Of a stretch of DNA of 64,000 bases, positions 1 through 11,991 are shown piece after piece. Under the pieces are notes generated by a model. That model did not search any database. It was given only the letters and a program-made list of their open reading frames with translations, and had not been told where the DNA came from. This DNA comes from Panorpa germanica (Eukaryota > Arthropoda > Insecta > Mecoptera > Panorpidae), in assembly GCA_963678705.1 (NCBI GenBank), contig OY783223.1, forward strand, positions 9,642,721 through 9,706,720, read 5' to 3'. The position numbers were made by a program, and so were the translations under genes. Within the stretch, counting starts at the first letter, position 1. The number at the start of each line of letters is the position of its first letter.

Positions 1-1390
1 CTACAACCGTTTTTTTAAATATTTGTTTGTTATAAAGTTACAAATTTTTTAACAATATTCCGTTTTTTCCGCGTTTTTTATTATTTGTGAATTTGTGAAC
101 TTCTGGACCATGTAGTAGACACTTCAAGAAGTAATCCAGAATTGTTTGAAAACTTAGAAAACTCTAAAAACTCAACTGTTCCCTCAAAGACCCACGGAGT
201 TCACAAGGAGGGTTAAACTTGAAACGAAATCAGTATAGAACTATGAGTTCAACCTATGCTACCCAATCAACAAATTGATGAAATGGTTAGGCTTTGTAGA
301 GTGAATGAAACTAGAAATCGAATAAGAATGCATAACATAGATACAGTGTGTAGCCATGCAATAGCGCAATAATTTCTCATTCAACTACAAGCCGATGAAG
401 ACAGGGATACTGTTGTCCTATGGGAATCCAGGCTTATAATCAATTTGTCGCGGTCCGACGACAACAAGATTATACAGCTGGGGCCTTTATCCTGTCCCCT
501 CTTCATAACCAAAGTGCGCCACCATCTATGTTGGCAGTCCATGGTACTATCATGGGGTTCTAGTATAACTATATGGTATATTGCCAAGCCCGTAGTATAC
601 GTAATCTAATGCCATGCTTTAGTAAGGTGCTGAACATTTAACAGTAGCATTAATTCCCTATTGTTAGATAAACAATGAAGAGATTTCACCATAGCAAAAC
701 TTTCAAATAATCGAGTTACCTATATGTGCTGATAATTCAATATCTTAGCGCATTGAATTATGTTATAGACTTCAAATAAGATGAGGATAAGATTGTAAAG
801 TAACTGGAGAGATAATAAGTGCATAACAACGCCATGCCGATCTATCGACGGCTATCTTTGAACGTAACCAAAATTTAACTTTTTTAGACGACTTCCACTC
901 ACTGCTTTAATTTAATTTTGTATTTAATTTAAATTGTTTAGTATATGGCAATACGCGTAGTCTTTCACAGTACCATTTTTAATTAAATTTATTTTTTAAG
1001 TTTTCTTAGTTTTTTTAGAACCTTACAAGTTCCAATGTTTTAAATTAAGAAAAACTATATTATATTATAACCTCCAAACTGTGACAATTTGTCAAAATGC
1101 AGTAGGATTTACTTTTAAAAGAAGTTTAGTGTTAGTTTTTGAAAAATATAGAAGAGAAAACAATTTCTATTACTAAGTGTTATTAAAAATAGCAATTTTA
1201 ATTATTTCAGATACAATTTTGTTGAACTCTCAAAATTTATATTACTAACGATGCATACACACCACTAAATAAACTAAATTTAAATTAAAACACGAATGTG
1301 ACTAGGAATGCTTAAACGAAAACCTGAAATCTAGATTACAATATTAAATAAAAACAGTAAATTAAATATCAAAACAGTGAGTAGGAATGA
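1..1390. other. AT-rich flank without recognised gene
   Basis: No reading frame resembling a known protein, no structured RNA and no clear repeat was seen. A short open frame on the minus strand near 381-587 has no recognisable motif and is treated as chance. Confidence 0.5.
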
Positions 1391-1402
1391 GGACATAACC
1401 AA
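1391..1402. repeat. Target-site duplication, 3' side of LINE
   Basis: GGACATAACCAA here matches 6853-6864 exactly over 12 bp, and the match stops on both sides. The last two A bases could instead belong to the tail boundary, so the duplication is 10-12 bp. Confidence 0.8.
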
Positions 1403-1486
1403 TTTATTTTTTTTTTATTTTCTTCTTTGCCTTGACTTTCTTTAGTCATAGCCACCATCAAATAATTTTTTAACATCTTTTATAAT
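1403..1486 (-). other. LINE 3' UTR and A-rich tail
   Basis: Only about 84 bases separate the ORF2 stop from the target duplication. On the minus strand the last part is A-rich (a run of ten A flanked by T-interrupted A runs). No AATAAA-plus-long-UTR arrangement is seen; short A-rich tails are normal for this group. Confidence 0.7.
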
Positions 1487-4400
1487 TTATAATTCAATTT
1501 TACACATTTCTAAATATTTCAATAATTCACTAATTAATTTTGAATCACTTAACAAAAATTTAGTATTAACAGGAAAAGTTTTAATCACATCTAATATACC
1601 ACTATTCAATTTTGATCTTTCTAAACTATAATTTATGCATTCAAATATAATATGATCCAAAGTTCCTTCTTCACCACATTGACATCTATCGTCAGATTTA
1701 ATATTAATTTTGTACAGATGAGCTGGAGTTTTGCAATGATTACTTTTGATTCTGATTATAGTTGATATAATTTTGCGGGACTCATTTCTAAACCATCTCT
1801 TCTTACTTAAATTTGGATGCAACATATAATAATCTCTTCCTTTTAACTGACTTTTGTTAATGAAATCTGTGTTTCTTAAATTGAAGTTAAATTTTTTGAT
1901 TATATTAAAAATTTCATATGAAGGTAATTTCACTCTCATCTCAATTTCCAAATTTATTGATTCCTTTGCCAATTTATCCGCAATTTCGTTTCCTCTTATT
2001 CCACAATGTCCTGGTATCCACATAAATTTTATGGTATTATTCCTATTTATTATATTGAAATACATCTCCTTAATTTTGCATGTTAAAATATTATTATTTG
2101 ATTTGTTATCATTTGAATTTAAATTTTTTAAAACACTTAAAGAATCCGTTATTATTATAATTTTATTGTTGTTGATATTTTCATTAATTTCCAATGCTTT
2201 TAATAATGCTAATTTTTCTCCAGTGTAAGAGCAAACTTTGTTATTTAATTTATATTTATAATATCTTAAATTTATCTGTTCATATATAGCAAATCCTGCT
2301 TCATTTCTTTCTAAATCAATGGATGCATCTGTATATATTATTTTTGTAAAATTTATATTAAATTGATGCATTATATTTAAAAAATTTTCATTATTTATCG
2401 CATTATTAAAAGATTTTGACAATAATTTTGTGTTAATATATATATCCATAGGTTTAATTAATGATTCAAAAGGAATAGAGTATATAGGCGATTTCGAATT
2501 TCTTTGTATATTTAGATCCTTTAATTTCATGTAACTATTTATTAAAATAGGTTTATTCTTTTTGATCCAGTAAGAAGAGTTTTGAATATATGTAGTTAAT
2601 AATTTAATTTTATCAATAATTTGGAATTTCGATAATGTTTCACATTTAACATAAAATTTATCACTAAGCAGTTGGTTTCTAAATTGTAATGGAGCTATAT
2701 TAGATTCAGCTTGAAGTATATGAGTTGGAGTTGAAGTCATGCAACCTAAAGCTATTCTTAAGCTTCTATATTGTATTCTATCCAATTTTAATAATCTTGA
2801 TTTGGAAGCTGTACTAATTAATATACTTGAATAGTCTAAATGTGAACTTATAATTGCTTGATAAATTTGTAGTAAAGAGATAGGATGAGCTCCCCATTTA
2901 CTTCCTGCTAGACTTCTTAAAACATTTATTCCTCTGTTGCATTTAAGTATTATTTTATCAATTTCGAAGCTCCAAGTAGATTTACAATCAAACCAAATAC
3001 CTAAAAATTTTGCTCTATTTGATATAATAATATTTTTGTTATTATATATTATCCTCGGACTTGATATAATTTTGTGTCTAGTAAAAATGACAGCTTGAGA
3101 TTTTTCTACTGAGATTTCTAATTCAATTTTGTCTAATATATCTCTTAATTTGCATAATTTCTTGTTAATTCTCTTCCTTAAACATTCTATGGATGGGCCA
3201 ATACTATATAAAACAATATCATCTGCAAATTGTAAAATAAATGTGTGATCGTCTTTTAATTTAGAAATGTCTTTAGAATATATTGTGTATAAAAGTGGAC
3301 TAAGAATAGATCCTTGAGGTAGGCCTTTATTGCAGGTAAATGGTCCTATTAAATTTTCTTCATTTCTTACATAAATGGATCTCAATTTAAAATATGACAT
3401 TAACCAATTTGTAATTTTGCTGGTTATTCCAATTTCTCTTAATTTCAGTTGTAGGTTAGGATATGTAACTGCATCATAAGCTCCCTTAATATCTAAGAAC
3501 ACAGCTAGCATGTATTTATTAGAGCTGTACGTTTTTTGAATGTCCAGATTGAATATATTTAAGCTGTCATGCACACTTCGATTTTTTCTAAATCCAAATT
3601 GTGAATCTGGTAATTTATTGTTGTGTTCTAAATACCATTCTAATCTGTTTTTCAAAATATTTTCCATTGTTTTGGCTACGCATGATATTAAAGTAATTGG
3701 TCGATATGATGATGCTACTTCAGGATTCTTTCCAGATTTTAAAATAGGGACAATAATATGATTTTTCCAATCACTAGGAATTATTCTGGTATTAAATATA
3801 TTATTAAAATTGTTAATTAGGGCAATTTTGGCGCTTTTAGGTAAATTTTGGATCATTTCATATGAGATTCTGTCAATACCAGTACTTGTTTTCTTGTTAT
3901 GATTTAAACTGTAATTTAATTCTTCTAACTCTATTGATTTATCTAAAAATTCTACTACTTTAAAATTTTGAATATACGGCCTTGAAATGATATTGTAGTT
4001 ACCACAATAATTTCTAGCAAACTCTTCAATCCAATCATTATTCATACTTCTGGTGTTCTGATTTATATTCGGTCTTGATAATTTATGCACTACTCCCCAA
4101 ATTAATTTAGCTGGAGTTTTTGGCTTAATATTTTCACAAAATTTCTTGTATTCCTCCTTCCTTCTTATCCTAAAATACTTTTGTGTGTTTGCTTGTTCCT
4201 TTTTAAAATTTAGATAATTTTCCATATTAGAATTTCTATTAAATTTAGTTAAAGCTAATCTTCTTTTAGCAACCATTTTATTACAATTGCTGTCCCACCA
4301 TAGGGGTTTTTCATGTTTTGGGTTCTTATTATAAATTTTAGTGCATGGAATACTTTCCTCCGCTGACTCATTCATGGTATTAATTAAATGCTCATAGCTG

Positions 4401-5242
4401 ATATATAAATTTGAACCATTATCAAGTTTATTGGATATAATATTTTGATATTCATTCCAGTCAGCTTTTTTAAAATTTCTTCTAGTGATATAATTCCTTG
4501 TTCTACCTATGTCAACATTATTTGAATTTGTTAAATTAAAAAGTATGGGATAATGATCACTCCCCATGCTGTCACTTAATACCTTCCAGTCTATTAACAT
4601 GTGCATTATTCTAGGATTAATAAGGGTTAAATCCAAGATACTATCTCTTCTATAAGGATGGTGTACTCTTGTAGGACAATCATTGTTAGCTATATGTAGA
4701 AGTTCTTCATCAATAAATTTATTCAATTCTTGTCCTTCGTAATTTATTAAGTTGTTTATATTCCATGATGGATGAAGTGAATTAAAATCTCCCGTTAGTA
4801 TCACTGGTAATTTCATTTGTCTGTACATTTGTTTCCATTTTAAACTGTCAATTTTGTGTCCTGGAGGAACGTATATTGATGTAATACATATTTCAATATT
4901 ATTTAATTTTGTACTAATTGCAGTGAGTTCCATATTATTTACTGGTTTAGTTATATGTAATCTTTTATATCTTATACTTTTATGTATAATAATGGCTGTA
5001 CCCCCATGAGGATTTGCTCTTCCAATTTGAATTCTATCATCCCTTTCTAAATTATATCCTCTTATATTAAAATTTATATTTTCTCCCAAAAATGTTTCTG
5101 AAATCAAAGCTATATGAATATTTTGCGTTTTTAATAAATTTTGTAGATCGTCTTTTTTGTGTCTAATGCTCTGTCCGTTCCACTGTATAATATTTACTTC
5201 TTTAATTTTGTTGTGGAAGATATCAATTTCTACAAGAACTTT
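1487..5242 (-). CDS. LINE ORF2: endonuclease, reverse transcriptase, RNase H
   Basis: The open frame runs from just after a TAA (5243-5245) to the stop at 1487, 1251 codons. Numbered from the first open codon, an N-terminal IIQWNGQS motif opens an AP-endonuclease fold, followed by GDFN (about 151-154) and SDHYP (about 228-232). The reverse transcriptase follows with SYRPITL, FLDIKGAYD, GLPQGSILSP and the catalytic FADD (672-675). An RNase H domain starts at TDAS (about 971-974), with GEKLALLKAL, ITDS and the PGHCGIRGNEIAD stretch supplying the acidic and His residues. The C-terminus has a CQC-x7-H-x4-C cluster. The protein nicks target DNA and copies the element RNA there. No ATG occurs before the endonuclease core, so translation probably starts by reinitiation or at a non-AUG codon after ORF1. 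ORF2 is in the same frame as ORF1, but several stops lie between them. Confidence 0.93.
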   Translation of the reverse strand, partial: KVLVEIDIFHNKIKEVNIIQWNGQSIRHKKDDLQNLLKTQNIHIALISETFLGENINFNIRGYNLERDDRIQIGRANPHGGTAIIIHKSIRYKRLHITKPVNNMELTAISTKLNNIEICITSIYVPPGHKIDSLKWKQMYRQMKLPVILTGDFNSLHPSWNINNLINYEGQELNKFIDEELLHIANNDCPTRVHHPYRRDSILDLTLINPRIMHMLIDWKVLSDSMGSDHYPILFNLTNSNNVDIGRTRNYITRRNFKKADWNEYQNIISNKLDNGSNLYISYEHLINTMNESAEESIPCTKIYNKNPKHEKPLWWDSNCNKMVAKRRLALTKFNRNSNMENYLNFKKEQANTQKYFRIRRKEEYKKFCENIKPKTPAKLIWGVVHKLSRPNINQNTRSMNNDWIEEFARNYCGNYNIISRPYIQNFKVVEFLDKSIELEELNYSLNHNKKTSTGIDRISYEMIQNLPKSAKIALINNFNNIFNTRIIPSDWKNHIIVPILKSGKNPEVASSYRPITLISCVAKTMENILKNRLEWYLEHNNKLPDSQFGFRKNRSVHDSLNIFNLDIQKTYSSNKYMLAVFLDIKGAYDAVTYPNLQLKLREIGITSKITNWLMSYFKLRSIYVRNEENLIGPFTCNKGLPQGSILSPLLYTIYSKDISKLKDDHTFILQFADDIVLYSIGPSIECLRKRINKKLCKLRDILDKIELEISVEKSQAVIFTRHKIISSPRIIYNNKNIIISNRAKFLGIWFDCKSTWSFEIDKIILKCNRGINVLRSLAGSKWGAHPISLLQIYQAIISSHLDYSSILISTASKSRLLKLDRIQYRSLRIALGCMTSTPTHILQAESNIAPLQFRNQLLSDKFYVKCETLSKFQIIDKIKLLTTYIQNSSYWIKKNKPILINSYMKLKDLNIQRNSKSPIYSIPFESLIKPMDIYINTKLLSKSFNNAINNENFLNIMHQFNINFTKIIYTDASIDLERNEAGFAIYEQINLRYYKYKLNNKVCSYTGEKLALLKALEINENINNNKIIIITDSLSVLKNLNSNDNKSNNNILTCKIKEMYFNIINRNNTIKFMWIPGHCGIRGNEIADKLAKESINLEIEMRVKLPSYEIFNIIKKFNFNLRNTDFINKSQLKGRDYYMLHPNLSKKRWFRNESRKIISTIIRIKSNHCKTPAHLYKINIKSDDRCQCGEEGTLDHIIFECINYSLERSKLNSGILDVIKTFPVNTKFLLSDSKLISELLKYLEMCKIEL

Positions 5243-5329
5243 TTAACAAATAAACGCTACTTAGAAATTATATTTTTATCTGATCCTCTAATATGTATGC
5301 TGCTGTATTATTTTATATTTATAATTTCG

Positions 5330-6649
5330 CTATGTTTTTCCTCTATCTATATCTTCAAATATAGAAAATTTATTTGAATCCGTCATGAATTTATTCCTGT
5401 CATCATTTTTATTTTCATTAAAATTTTGGTTTACCAATAATTCAGTGTTGTGTTGAATTTTTGGTACTTTTATGGACCTCTGAGAATTGTTTTCTGTTTG
5501 TTCTTCTTCATTATCTTTTTCATTTTTTCTGTAATTGTTCCTTGTATTATAAGTTCTAGGTGTAGAATTTGTAATATAATTAATGAATCTTTGTTCTTTC
5601 TCATTCTGTTTATTTTCAATTTTATTATCATTTATATTATTTTGTTTTTTCATATTTTTCGTTTTACAGTTTCTATCTAAATATGTTCTTTTCCTAATGG
5701 GTGCTGGCTTATATGATGGTATACTATTTTCACAACTTGTTAAATTTTGAGGAAAGTCCTTGTCATAATTAGATAATATATCAAATCTATTTTTTGTAGT
5801 TACCGCATACGAATTTTTGTCTTTCCAAATTTGAGGTATTTCAATAGCGGCTTCTTGATAACTAAGATTTCTGTTTCCCATTAAAATTTTTATTTCTTGT
5901 TGCCTTTTTCTTTCTTTGCAATTTTTATCAGTCGCATCATGTTCTTCATCACAATTTACACATTTTATAATTTCATTTTTACATAAATTTAGCGTATGTT
6001 CATTTGAACCACATTTGCTACATCTACTTTTTCCTTTGCATTGATTGGCCGTATGGTTATATCTTAAACATTTATAACATTGTTTCGTATTTTTAATAAA
6101 TGGTTCACAGGGTAATTTAGCATTCCAAATATAAATATATTGGGGTAAATTTTGCCCTTCAAAGAAAATGATTATATTTCTAGAGTCCTCATACTTAATT
6201 TCATCTTCAAATTTCATTCTTCTTTTTAATCTCCTTATGGAGTGAATTTTATAAGGGTAACTATATATATTTTCTTTTAATTCTTTCTCCGAAAATTCAA
6301 TATCTACATTTTTTACAATTCCAATTCTTGTAGTCCAGAACATTGGTATAAACATATCAACTCCTGATGTTATCTTATTATTCAATTTCACTAACATATT
6401 AGCTGATTTTGCATTTTTGCATTCAGCCATTATTCTATTTTTCCCTATTTTTTTTATTTCTGAAATATCCTTTCCAAATTCTGAATGATATAACATTTTT
6501 GCAGTTTTTAGTGTACTGATCCCAAATTTTTCGTTTGTTATATCTTCTTTTTGAATCATAATTTTATAAGAAGATAATGATAAATTATCTTCATTATATA
6601 AATTTATATTGGGGTCAACTCCCACTTTCCCCTCAGAGTTCAAATTCAT
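5330..6649 (-). CDS. LINE ORF1: zinc-knuckle nucleic-acid-binding protein
   Basis: This 439-aa protein starts at ATG (6649) and ends in TAG (5330-5332). Three CCHC-type zinc knuckles lie in tandem, at residues about 191-204, 210-223 and 230-244; the third has slightly altered spacing. The segment before them (about 90-180) looks like the RNA-binding region found upstream of knuckles in I- and Jockey-type ORF1 proteins. The C-terminal third is Asn/Lys/Glu-rich and probably disordered. The expected role is to coat element RNA, act as a chaperone and form the RNP with the ORF2 protein. ORF2 opens 87 bases after the stop. No frameshift or internal stop is seen. Confidence 0.88.
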   Translation of the reverse strand: MNLNSEGKVGVDPNINLYNEDNLSLSSYKIMIQKEDITNEKFGISTLKTAKMLYHSEFGKDISEIKKIGKNRIMAECKNAKSANMLVKLNNKITSGVDMFIPMFWTTRIGIVKNVDIEFSEKELKENIYSYPYKIHSIRRLKRRMKFEDEIKYEDSRNIIIFFEGQNLPQYIYIWNAKLPCEPFIKNTKQCYKCLRYNHTANQCKGKSRCSKCGSNEHTLNLCKNEIIKCVNCDEEHDATDKNCKERKRQQEIKILMGNRNLSYQEAAIEIPQIWKDKNSYAVTTKNRFDILSNYDKDFPQNLTSCENSIPSYKPAPIRKRTYLDRNCKTKNMKKQNNINDNKIENKQNEKEQRFINYITNSTPRTYNTRNNYRKNEKDNEEEQTENNSQRSIKVPKIQHNTELLVNQNFNENKNDDRNKFMTDSNKFSIFEDIDRGKT

Positions 6650-6852
6650 TTTAAAAATTCAGAAAAAATTTGAATATTAAAATGATAATAATTTAAATAA
6701 TACAATTTTACTTTTACTTTAAATTTACTTTTTAAATAATTTTTATATATATATATATATATATATGTATTTAAAAATATTAATTCAATTAAATTATTTT
6801 TAGGAAACAGACAAAACACGTCTATCACGTATCGAATGACTACTCGATTGAC
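6650..6852 (-). promoter_or_regulatory. LINE 5' UTR, presumed internal promoter, with TA microsatellite
   Basis: These 203 bases lie between the 5' target duplication and the ORF1 ATG. Elements of this kind usually carry an internal Pol II promoter at their first bases; here that is inference, with no motif identified. A TA-repeat run lies at about 6743-6765. Confidence 0.5.
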
Positions 6853-6864
6853 GGACATAACCAA
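6853..6864. repeat. Target-site duplication, 5' side of LINE
   Basis: Exact partner of 1391-1402. It fixes the 5' end of the element at 6852 and shows that the copy is not 5'-truncated. Confidence 0.8.
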
Positions 6865-9800
6865 AATAGCTAGTTTAAACAGCGAAACAGACTCTATCCT
6901 GGAAATGACAGAATTTTTGCTTGCTCTCACGCCAAATTCAATTGTATCTAGTTTTAGCTATGTTTCCGAGCTCACCGAGACCCACAGGCTGGTGTTAAAG
7001 CATCACTAACAATAGCCAACTGTGTATATATATAATTTATGTACAAAACATGAATCATCATATTCTTAGAGCGCGTCGTATGCATGTCTCAGCCTTTAGG
7101 GACATCGACGTCGGCGTCGGCGTCAGCGTCACAGTAGCCGAACTCCCTAAGAGACCACCATTGTTGTTTATTACACGAAGTTTGTGTACACCATGTCTCA
7201 TTTTTCTTTACTTTATTGCTCACCAACACCAGGACCGTCGCAACACACTGTATTTGAAGCCACACTGTACATATATCTTGTCTGTGGTCCATAGGATGTA
7301 CACTGTACAGATATTGTGTCAACATGTTAATCACACGAACTTGTGTATTCCACGGAGGATCTCTGTGATCCAGAAGATCCTGGAGATCGCCGTCCGACAT
7401 GATAGAGATTTTTATACTTATATATATTTTTTGCTTTTTTTATACAGTCAACGAAGTTTAAGAAGAAAAATGAGGGTAAGATTTAATCAAGGTATAATGT
7501 CCCTTGAGGATGACGCGTGCTTCTAAAGCCTTTCATACGTGTGGCCTGAGGGTTTGTGTAGGGTAAGAGGCGAGGGTATGGACGATATGGGGCGAAGTAG
7601 TCTAATATGGTTACTTTGATATTTAGTGAATTAAACGAAGTGAAAGAAAAACCCTAAAATAAACAAAAAAGATCTTAAAAGATTAAAATTGAATTATAGA
7701 TAAAAGTCGGCTTTTATAAATATATTTATGTGGAATTTTGAGCATAGAATCTTATGAACACATGGCATAAAAGACGTCTGGTTCAAGACAAAACACAATA
7801 TTAGTCCGTTTGGAAATCCGTCATCGAATAGTGCATTTTAGTTTTAAGACATAAGATGAATAGAATGTTTATAATTTTTTATTATAATAGAAATAACAAA
7901 ATGTGATTAATAAATGTTATATGTTAGATAACAATACTATCAACAAAAAACTTTGAATTTATTTAAAATCTATCTTCCCCTCGTTTATCCACCTTCTTTC
8001 TTCTCCGAGAGCTACTCTTATTGTGCTCCAATTTCTCCTCCTCCTTCCCACATATCCTGAATGTTTTCTCGTCCTGTTTTCCACAATATCTGCTTCCTCT
8101 TTCTTCATTCCTTACACCCTGATCTGTTCATTCTTATAATAAACCATTAATTTTTCACTTACTAATTATTTTATTATTTGTTTCAGGTATGTCCGTTTTT
8201 AAATACTTCCAAGTACTATTCTCCAACAGACTGGTAAGACATTTCACTTATTAAATGAATAAATAATTAAAAAAAAGTCTATCGTGTAATACTGCATGAC
8301 GATCAGTATCGTTTAATTCAAACAGTTTTATTATTCTATTTATACACCGTGGGAATTGGAATATAATTTTCCATAGCTTATAACCATTTTCATTTAGTTC
8401 TAAAGTTATCGAGATGAATATTGGGTTGGGAGAGGAGGGGTGGTTGTAAGGTAGTGGGAGAGTTGATCTGCGGACCTATTTCAATATCAAAAGCACCGAT
8501 GAATGGTCGTTTTGGTCTGTCGGAGCCACTCATACGGGCAATCTCTGCAAAGAGATATTTTTAGGTTTCATACGAATCGAATAGATTTGTCTGTAGCAGA
8601 TGCATCTCAACGAGCTTACTGTCTTTGCCAGACAAACCGATCTCTTTCAGATAAAAAATTGTAAAGGTTTTTGATAACCTATATCATATAATTATGTCAT
8701 CAGATTTTATTTGAATTTATTATCATTCCCACCTACTGTTTTCGTTTAAATTGTAGTTTTTTATTGCGAGTTGTTATCCAAACTCTCTAAAATTTAAAGC
8801 ATCGCCTCAAATTTCCATTGAGAAGAAACTGTGTACTACACCTGCAGTAACTAGCAGTAAAATCCAGGTACATCATGATCCCGAGGGCTATTAGGGATAA
8901 CTCCTTAGAATTAAACAGTTCATCTCCCGAGGGACTATTAAAGATAGAACAGTGCATTAAGAAATGTTCCTCGTTGGCTACACCAGGTCAAGAATCAGAG
9001 AAAAGAGAGATAGAACGGAATTAGGGAGAGAAAGCAACGGAAATCTTTAGAAATATGTTCTGCTAAGATAACCGTTTAGATTAAAGAAGTTACTAACATC
9101 CATTTTGCTTAAGTGTGCAAGTTTAACGTCTTTATAAACCAGTATTTGTTTTCTTAACTTTTTTTAATGCATCAATTACGTCTTTACTTATCTTTGAAAG
9201 AAATAAGATTTGTGTTGATTTTTAAGCGATAAGACGCGGTGATTCCATCAGTACAAACTCTGATTACTATGATTTAAGAAACATCTTTCGCGTAAAATTA
9301 AATTCAGTTAGTTAAGTCAAAACAGTTTCGAACTTAATCGTTGATCTATCAACTGTATGTGGCCCTATAGGCATTCGAGTTAGGAAGTAGGAAGGGGCAA
9401 CAAATGGAGATAAAAATATCTCCCACCCCTCCACCGTGAACCCCCTTAACAATAGCTATAGAGATAGAACTCCTTTGTTCAAAATACATTTAATATTTCG
9501 TTGTGGCATTCCATTCTTTTTATTACTTTAATTTTAATATTTTAATGTATGTAGTCGTACTGTACTCTACTTGAGCATCTACTACCTTTTTGTTAAGAAC
9601 CTTTTGTGAAAAATATTACTGGAATGTTTTTTTTTTTATAACCTTTTTTTGCAGTCAAAAGTTTTTGAAGAACGGTTGTTCTTTACAGCTTTTTAAAATA
9701 CTAAACTTCTTAAGAATTTCATTTGAGAAATATTTTAGATTTTTAGAAATTATTGAAAGTTATATAAATCGTTTTTAATCCAGACATAGGGCAGTCGTAC

Positions 9801-11991
9801 ACTGGAAACATCAACGTCTTAAGACAGTTTCTTCTCTACATTTTTATTTTGTATTGACTTTGTTTCTATCTTTCTTACTTTATATATGCGGCATATATTT
9901 AGTACGAAAAATTTGAACTGTTAATCCATTGCATGTCTTCTACACAATTTCCATTTCTACGCAGCGTGCCCTGGGAATCATCTTGTTACAAATGCTACTG
10001 CAGCCTACGTTTAAAGAAGATTCCAATTGAATACCACCTTATTCCCTAACACGGAAGTTTTTTATACCTCCGTAGGTCACTGTTAAATACATAATGAGTT
10101 TTATTTCACACCCGTTTGGACACCCTGTATATTTTACATCAAGTAATAAAAAATGAAAGCTCGGGGCTCAGGACCTCCTGTACCAGATCCTCGTACAAGG
10201 ACGCAGACAAAATACCACTTAAGCATTTACAATTCCAATAAAAGTTATTTTTATTTCCAGTATTGTCGTTAACAGAGAGTGTAATTATAATTTGTTGACG
10301 TTAAACGACTCCCTTATTACTTAATTAGAAGTGTTTTTAATGGACATTACTTTATTTTACTTAAATTTCATAAATACAGCTTTCAAGATAATTAAACCTG
10401 TTGTATTATTACGTTATTGTTTAAACCTGGATTAAGCCTAAAGCTACAGACAAAATTATATTTAGACTGACTTTTGTTTGTCACGGACATACCGAAATAG
10501 CACCTTCAGACTTCGGAAGGTGTTTTCCTTAAGTGCGTCAACTGTTTGAGTAACATAGGACAGTTACATTTCCTCATGAGAAGTATTCCAGTCCCAGTAA
10601 ACATTTTAGAGTCACTTTGACATCATATTGTAGATGTGTATGATTTTTTTGTCATGTAGAGTTCAGTTTCTCACAGTCGTTCATATGAAATATCTACTTT
10701 ATCGGCTACAAAAGGCGAAACACTCCACCTGTTGGAATACAAATGAAGATAAAGTTGATGCGAACTATAATTGAAGTGTAATAGTGATAGAAACGTCACA
10801 AAATAGGACACTTCACCAAATTGTTCACACAGTAATAAAATAGCTCAGACTTAAAATAAGACGAGAATCAAGCGAGGGTCATATAATAATGTTTAGTATG
10901 AGACGAGGTTCACTTTACTGTTTTCAGGACGAAAAGAGAGGCAAAGATCCATTTTAGGATCAGGATAGGTGTTAAAATTCCGACTCGGAGTACCGAGTAC
11001 CACTTGTACCAATCCGACTCTGTTGGAGGGTAATCTGCAAACGTAACATAATGTAAAACCTTGGTTTTGATTTATACACCGATAAAAAATACGATCAAAA
11101 TATATTAGATATTGACAGGTGTACAATTTGTTTGACGTATGACCAAGCTCCCACTCGCAACCCTCTAAAATGCGTAACGACTGTCACATCACTATTCCTC
11201 AAATTACCCCTCACCTCCAACCCTCCCTCTCACTCTCTCTTAATCGTTTCCGCATAATTTACCTGTCCGGTACCGTATGTGTATGACATGGATGGTCGAA
11301 ACAAAACCGGGAGTGGGAATTACTTCTGGTACGAGAGGGAGGGAGTACAAATAATAACATTGAAAAATAGGGGGTGACATTTTAGAATATTGTTTTAAAA
11401 ATATCAAGGGGTTTCAATTGGATTTACAGTATGAAATAATATTATTGGATTGGGAGGGATGCTTGTTATTAAATAATTGCAGGTACTGAATATGGGGAAG
11501 GGATGGAGAGGGGGTTGGTAAAGCTGCATTGAAATCTAAAGTGATTGATTTACGTTCTGGAGTATCGCACCTCGAAATAATAAAGTTTTATTGTAATGGT
11601 TTTCATATATGCATACCAAACGTCAGAGCTCGACGTTTCCAAATGGGACACACAAAGAAAATTAATTTATATGAAATTAACAACAGTTACTAAAATATTA
11701 ATTTATTATGCAACATTACTTAATTTTACATAAAGAGCTTCATTACTGTAATGCAAAAGGTAAACTTTGTTATGTTTGTTTACTGGAATTATGCCTAATT
11801 CGTTTTGTCACCACCCAATTCGGCTGCGTATTTTTTCTTTTATTTCCCCGAGATAATCACCTGTCAACCACGATCTATAGAAGTGATTAGTACACATTAT
11901 TGATGTCCAAAAAGGGTTCTCACAAAGGGTGGGATAAATGAAGGGTAGAAATTTTTGTCACCTATTAAATGGAACATATGGTACCGTATTT
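6865..11991. other. Non-coding stretch, nothing recognised
   Basis: AT-rich sequence with scattered pyrimidine-rich and purine-rich tracts, for example pyrimidine-rich 11150-11250 and G-rich 11420-11520. A GTCGGC/GTCAGC hexamer-like run lies at about 7108-7131. No protein-like frame beyond the weak candidate at 7089-7400. Confidence 0.4.
7089..7400 (-). CDS. Weak small-ORF candidate, 103 aa, unknown
   Basis: An ATG-initiated frame of 103 codons in a segment less AT-rich than its surroundings. The predicted protein starts MSDGDLQDLLDHRDPPW and ends with an alternating Ala/Val-Asp run that merely reflects the hexamer repeat. A TATATAAG lies only some 20-30 bases upstream of the ATG. No family is recognised. 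The opposite strand is also open here (7050-7526), which argues that openness reflects composition. Probably not a gene. Confidence 0.13.
   Translation of the reverse strand: MSDGDLQDLLDHRDPPWNTQVRVINMLTQYLYSVHPMDHRQDICTVWLQIQCVATVLVLVSNKVKKNETWCTQTSCNKQQWWSLREFGYCDADADADVDVPKG

Larger units (their letters stand above)
1403..6852 (-). mobile_element. Full-length non-LTR (LINE) retrotransposon, I-like with RNase H
   Basis: The element reads on the minus strand: 5' UTR (6650-6852), ORF1 with zinc knuckles, ORF2 with AP-type endonuclease, reverse transcriptase and RNase H, then a short 3' UTR ending in an A-rich tail (1403-1425 on the plus strand is T-rich). The same 12-bp word, GGACATAACCAA, lies just outside both ends (1391-1402 and 6853-6864), which is what target-primed reverse transcription leaves behind. 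An RNase H domain after the RT and a short A-rich 3' end fit the I/R1/LOA group rather than Jockey or CR1, but the clade is inferred without a tree. Both ORFs are free of stops and frameshifts, so the copy may be recent and possibly competent. Confidence 0.9.

Noticed and set aside
7050..7526. 158-codon plus-strand open frame
   Set aside because: It overlaps an antisense open frame, has no motif, and includes a hexamer repeat that keeps several frames open.
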